Below are positions 6,187-8,025 of a DNA stretch of 8,025 nt, one piece after another. The notes beneath the pieces were generated by a model. That model was given only the letters and a program-made list of their open reading frames with translations, ran no database searches and had not been told where the DNA came from. The position numbers and the translations under genes were made by a program. Source of the stretch: Chloroflexota bacterium (lineage in GTDB: Bacteria; Chloroflexota; Dehalococcoidia; Lucifugimonadales; Lucifugimonadaceae); assembly GCA_029262715.1 (NCBI GenBank), contig JAJCYX010000243.1, positions 1 through 8,025 of the forward strand, given 5' to 3'. Within the stretch, counting starts at the first letter, position 1. Each line of letters opens with the position of its first letter.

Positions 6187-6903
6187 CTAGCCCACCATGA
6201 TCAGGTGCGTTTCGATTGGCCCGTGAATCCCCTGCACAATCGTCGCCTCGATATCACCTGTGCGACTGGGACCTGAGATCAGATTGACAGAGCTTGTGAG
6301 CGAGTCATCAATATTCGCCGCTCGCTCAATGGCGAAAAGCTCATCCAACGACGGCAAGACCTGGCCCGGCTCAACGACAGCGATGTGGATCGGCGGCGCA
6401 AGCGAGACGAGCCGGGAGAGACCTTCTCGTGGGTGCAGAACCAGCGTTCCGGACTCTGCGATGAACCAGTCCGTGCCAGTGATTCCCGCACCGACAGAGA
6501 ACGCAGCAGACTTAGTGTCGCCCTCGGCAGCCTGCAATACCTCTGCATTGATCCCCGCTGTGTTCAACGCATCGTTTACACCAGCCTGCGTCAGCACTTC
6601 ATGACCCGACGATAGCGTCGATTCGATATCCCGCTCCCGACAGATACGAATTATGCGATTCGCGACCTGCTCCAGGCTCTCCATCCTGTGAACCGTCCAA
6701 CCCGCGGTCTCCGCAGCATCGGCCGCCGCCCCAAACAGCTGCCCTGCCCTCTCAGCAGCAACGGCCTTTGCCTGCTCGGACTCTGCAACAGCATCTTCGT
6801 TGGAGACAGAGAGTCCGGTCGCATCTGGTGGCACCACTGGAACTGCAGGATCGCGACCGGTCAGACGACGCACGTTCTCGATGAACTCGGCTCGTCCGCT
6901 CAT
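6187..6903 (-). CDS. lutC: Lactate utilization protein C, LUD domain
   Basis: The 238-residue protein has the LUD-domain hallmarks ITGTDWFIAESGTLVL (141-156), ISGPSRTGDIE (209-219) and GIHGP (225-229). LutC is the small subunit of the LutABC (YkgEFG-type) complex, which oxidises L-lactate to pyruvate through iron-sulphur proteins in the cytoplasm; LutC itself has no cysteine cluster. Length is normal. The ATG (6901-6903) overlaps the lutB stop in an ATGA arrangement, with a weak GAAGAG Shine-Dalgarno upstream, so translation is probably coupled to lutB. The region around residues 30-65 is an alanine/glutamate-rich helix, common in the family. It is the last gene of its unit; the stop TAG is 4 bases from the GNAT stop on the other strand, with no visible terminator. 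Stand-alone LUD proteins also exist, but the lutB neighbour makes LutC the best name. Confidence 0.92.
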   Translation of the reverse strand: MSGRAEFIENVRRLTGRDPAVPVVPPDATGLSVSNEDAVAESEQAKAVAAERAGQLFGAAADAAETAGWTVHRMESLEQVANRIIRICRERDIESTLSSGHEVLTQAGVNDALNTAGINAEVLQAAEGDTKSAAFSVGAGITGTDWFIAESGTLVLHPREGLSRLVSLAPPIHIAVVEPGQVLPSLDELFAIERAANIDDSLTSSVNLISGPSRTGDIEATIVQGIHGPIETHLIMVG

Positions 6904-8025
6904 GACTCTTCACCGGTCTCTGGTTCACGATCCTTCGAGGACTCGGGTTCTGGATCTGCTTCCGCAGCTGCATCTTCCTGCTTGCGATCATGGAAGCGCT
7001 TTACGAACGACTCCTTTGCAGGCAACGGGAAGTCCCTACTCGATGTCCATCCGCTGATAGGCGGAACCGACCTGCTTACCCAGCCATCGCTTGCGAACGG
7101 GCCACCAAACGCACGCCCCAGATTCGCCCCGCGCTCAAACCGTTTGCGGTCCATCATCCCCCACTTCCACCCCTTCCACACCAGCGGTTCCCAACGGCCA
7201 CGGCTGCCCTCAGTGGGATCGTCACTCTCCGCAACCTTGCCTCTCAGTTCAAGCAGCATCCGCGGGATGTTGATCTTCACCGGACAGGCGTCATGACAGG
7301 CTCCACACAGCGACGACGCAAACGGCAGGTTCTTGCCTTCCTTCAGGCCGGTCAACACGGGGGAAATTATTGCCCCGATCGGACCCGGATACACCCAGCC
7401 ATAGCTGTGACCGCCCACCTTGCGGTAGACGGGACAGGCGTTCAGGCACGCACCGCAGCGAATGCAGTTCAGCGACTCCCGAAGCGCTTCGTCAGCCAGC
7501 AGCTTGCTGCGACCGTTATCCATGATGATGAGGTGAAACTCCTCAGGCCCATCTTCTTCATCCTGTCGTCTAGGTCCGTTGACCATCGTGACGTATGACG
7601 AGATTCGTTGACCCGTCGCTGAGCGGATCAGGATGCGCAGCATCGTGGCGAGATCGCGGACAGATGGGATCACTTTCTCCATGCCCATCACAGCTACATG
7701 CACTCGTGGAACCGAAGTTGCCATTCGGCCGTTTCCCTCGTTCGTTACGAGAGCGATGCTGCCGCTTTCCGCAACACCGAAGTTGACACCGGTGACGGAC
7801 ATATCGGCCCGCTGGAACACTTCACGAAGCTGCGCCCGAGCCTGCATCGTTAGCGCTCCGGCATCCTCTTCACGGACCCGCTCCCCGGTCTTGGCAGACT
7901 CGTCGGCCAGCAAATCGGAAACCTGCGATTTCGTCTTGTGAATGGCAGGAGCGATCAGGTGATACGGAGTCTCGCCGGCAAGCTGGATGATGTATTCACC
8001 GAGATCGGTCTCAACGGTCTCGATT
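6900..8025 (-). CDS. lutB: Lactate utilization iron-sulphur protein LutB, N-terminus cut by the window edge
   Basis: The frame is open to the right end of the window, so about 375 C-terminal residues are present; a TTG at 7911-7913 is internal, because the codons before it read TDLGEYIIQLAGETPYHLIA and HKTKSQVSDL, typical LutB sequence. The LUD-type domain continues through GVNFGVAESGSIALVTNEGN. Two ferredoxin-like [4Fe-4S] motifs follow: CIRCGACLNACP (codons 7466 to 7434, then YRKVGGHSYG) and CGACHDACPVKINIP (codons 7307 to 7284). The second shows three cysteines in the local motif, as is usual in this family as I recall it. LutB is the electron-transfer subunit that works with LutA and LutC in L-lactate oxidation. 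The last 30 or so residues are an acidic, Glu/Asp/Ser-rich tail (EDAAAEADPEPESS) that looks disordered. The stop TGA overlaps the lutC start. lutA is expected beyond 8025. Confidence 0.95.
   Translation of the reverse strand, partial: IETVETDLGEYIIQLAGETPYHLIAPAIHKTKSQVSDLLADESAKTGERVREEDAGALTMQARAQLREVFQRADMSVTGVNFGVAESGSIALVTNEGNGRMATSVPRVHVAVMGMEKVIPSVRDLATMLRILIRSATGQRISSYVTMVNGPRRQDEEDGPEEFHLIIMDNGRSKLLADEALRESLNCIRCGACLNACPVYRKVGGHSYGWVYPGPIGAIISPVLTGLKEGKNLPFASSLCGACHDACPVKINIPRMLLELRGKVAESDDPTEGSRGRWEPLVWKGWKWGMMDRKRFERGANLGRAFGGPFASDGWVSRSVPPISGWTSSRDFPLPAKESFVKRFHDRKQEDAAAEADPEPESSKDREPETGEES

Noticed and set aside
7911..7913. TTG as the start of LutB
   Set aside because: The upstream codons to 8025 encode typical LutB sequence with no stop, so this is an internal leucine.
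1..8025. CRISPR array, tRNA, rRNA, insertion sequence or phage genes
   Set aside because: No regularly spaced repeats, no cloverleaf sequence recognised and no transposase or phage protein in any frame.

Overview
The window carries seven genes: five complete metabolic, transport or modifying genes, one complete lutC, and two partial genes at the edges counted among them as a sortase tail and a lutB missing its N-terminus (eight coding regions in all). The DNA is moderately GC-rich, tightly packed and bacterial. The LutB/LutC lactate-oxidation proteins, a sortase with a TLVT-x-WPP motif, tandem M20 amidohydrolases and a probably leaderless promoter would fit a Chloroflexota (Dehalococcoidia/SAR202-like) or another free-living, probably aquatic, bacterium. 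That assignment is an impression from protein style; no marker gene in the window proves it.

Layout. Bases 1-270 (+) are the C-terminal end of a sortase whose expected catalytic cysteine is a serine. After a 145-base gap comes a 10-helix EamA/DMT transporter (416-1291, +). It converges, with a 19-base gap, on two adjacent paralogous M20 metal-dependent amidohydrolases on the minus strand (3994 down to 2669, then 2666 down to 1311, separated by 2 bases). A 441-base intergenic region (3995-4435) separates these from divergent plus-strand genes and is rich in dyad symmetry: two perfect 12-bp palindromes, a near-perfect 25-nt hairpin and two looser inverted repeats. A TATACT -10 box ends 8 bases before the ATG of a glycerate 2-kinase (4436-5575, +), so its mRNA is probably leaderless. 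A GNAT acetyltransferase (start taken as 5586, ends 6182, +) follows, and its Shine-Dalgarno overlaps the kinase stop codon. It converges, with a 4-base gap, on lutC (6903 down to 6187, -), whose start overlaps the end of lutB (enters at 8025, ends 6900, -).

How the genes may work together. LutB and LutC are subunits of the iron-sulphur L-lactate oxidation complex; lutA would be expected just beyond the right edge. Glycerate kinase feeds glycerate into glycolysis as 2-phosphoglycerate. Together they suggest use of small hydroxyacids. The two M20 enzymes would hydrolyse amide bonds of small N-acyl or peptide-like substrates, and the DMT transporter could export or import a small metabolite. 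No link between these modules is proven by the sequence. I did not find an obviously new defence or mobile system. The most notable points are the Cys-to-Ser sortase, the dyad-rich divergent control region with a palindrome at the -35 position, and the leaderless kinase promoter.
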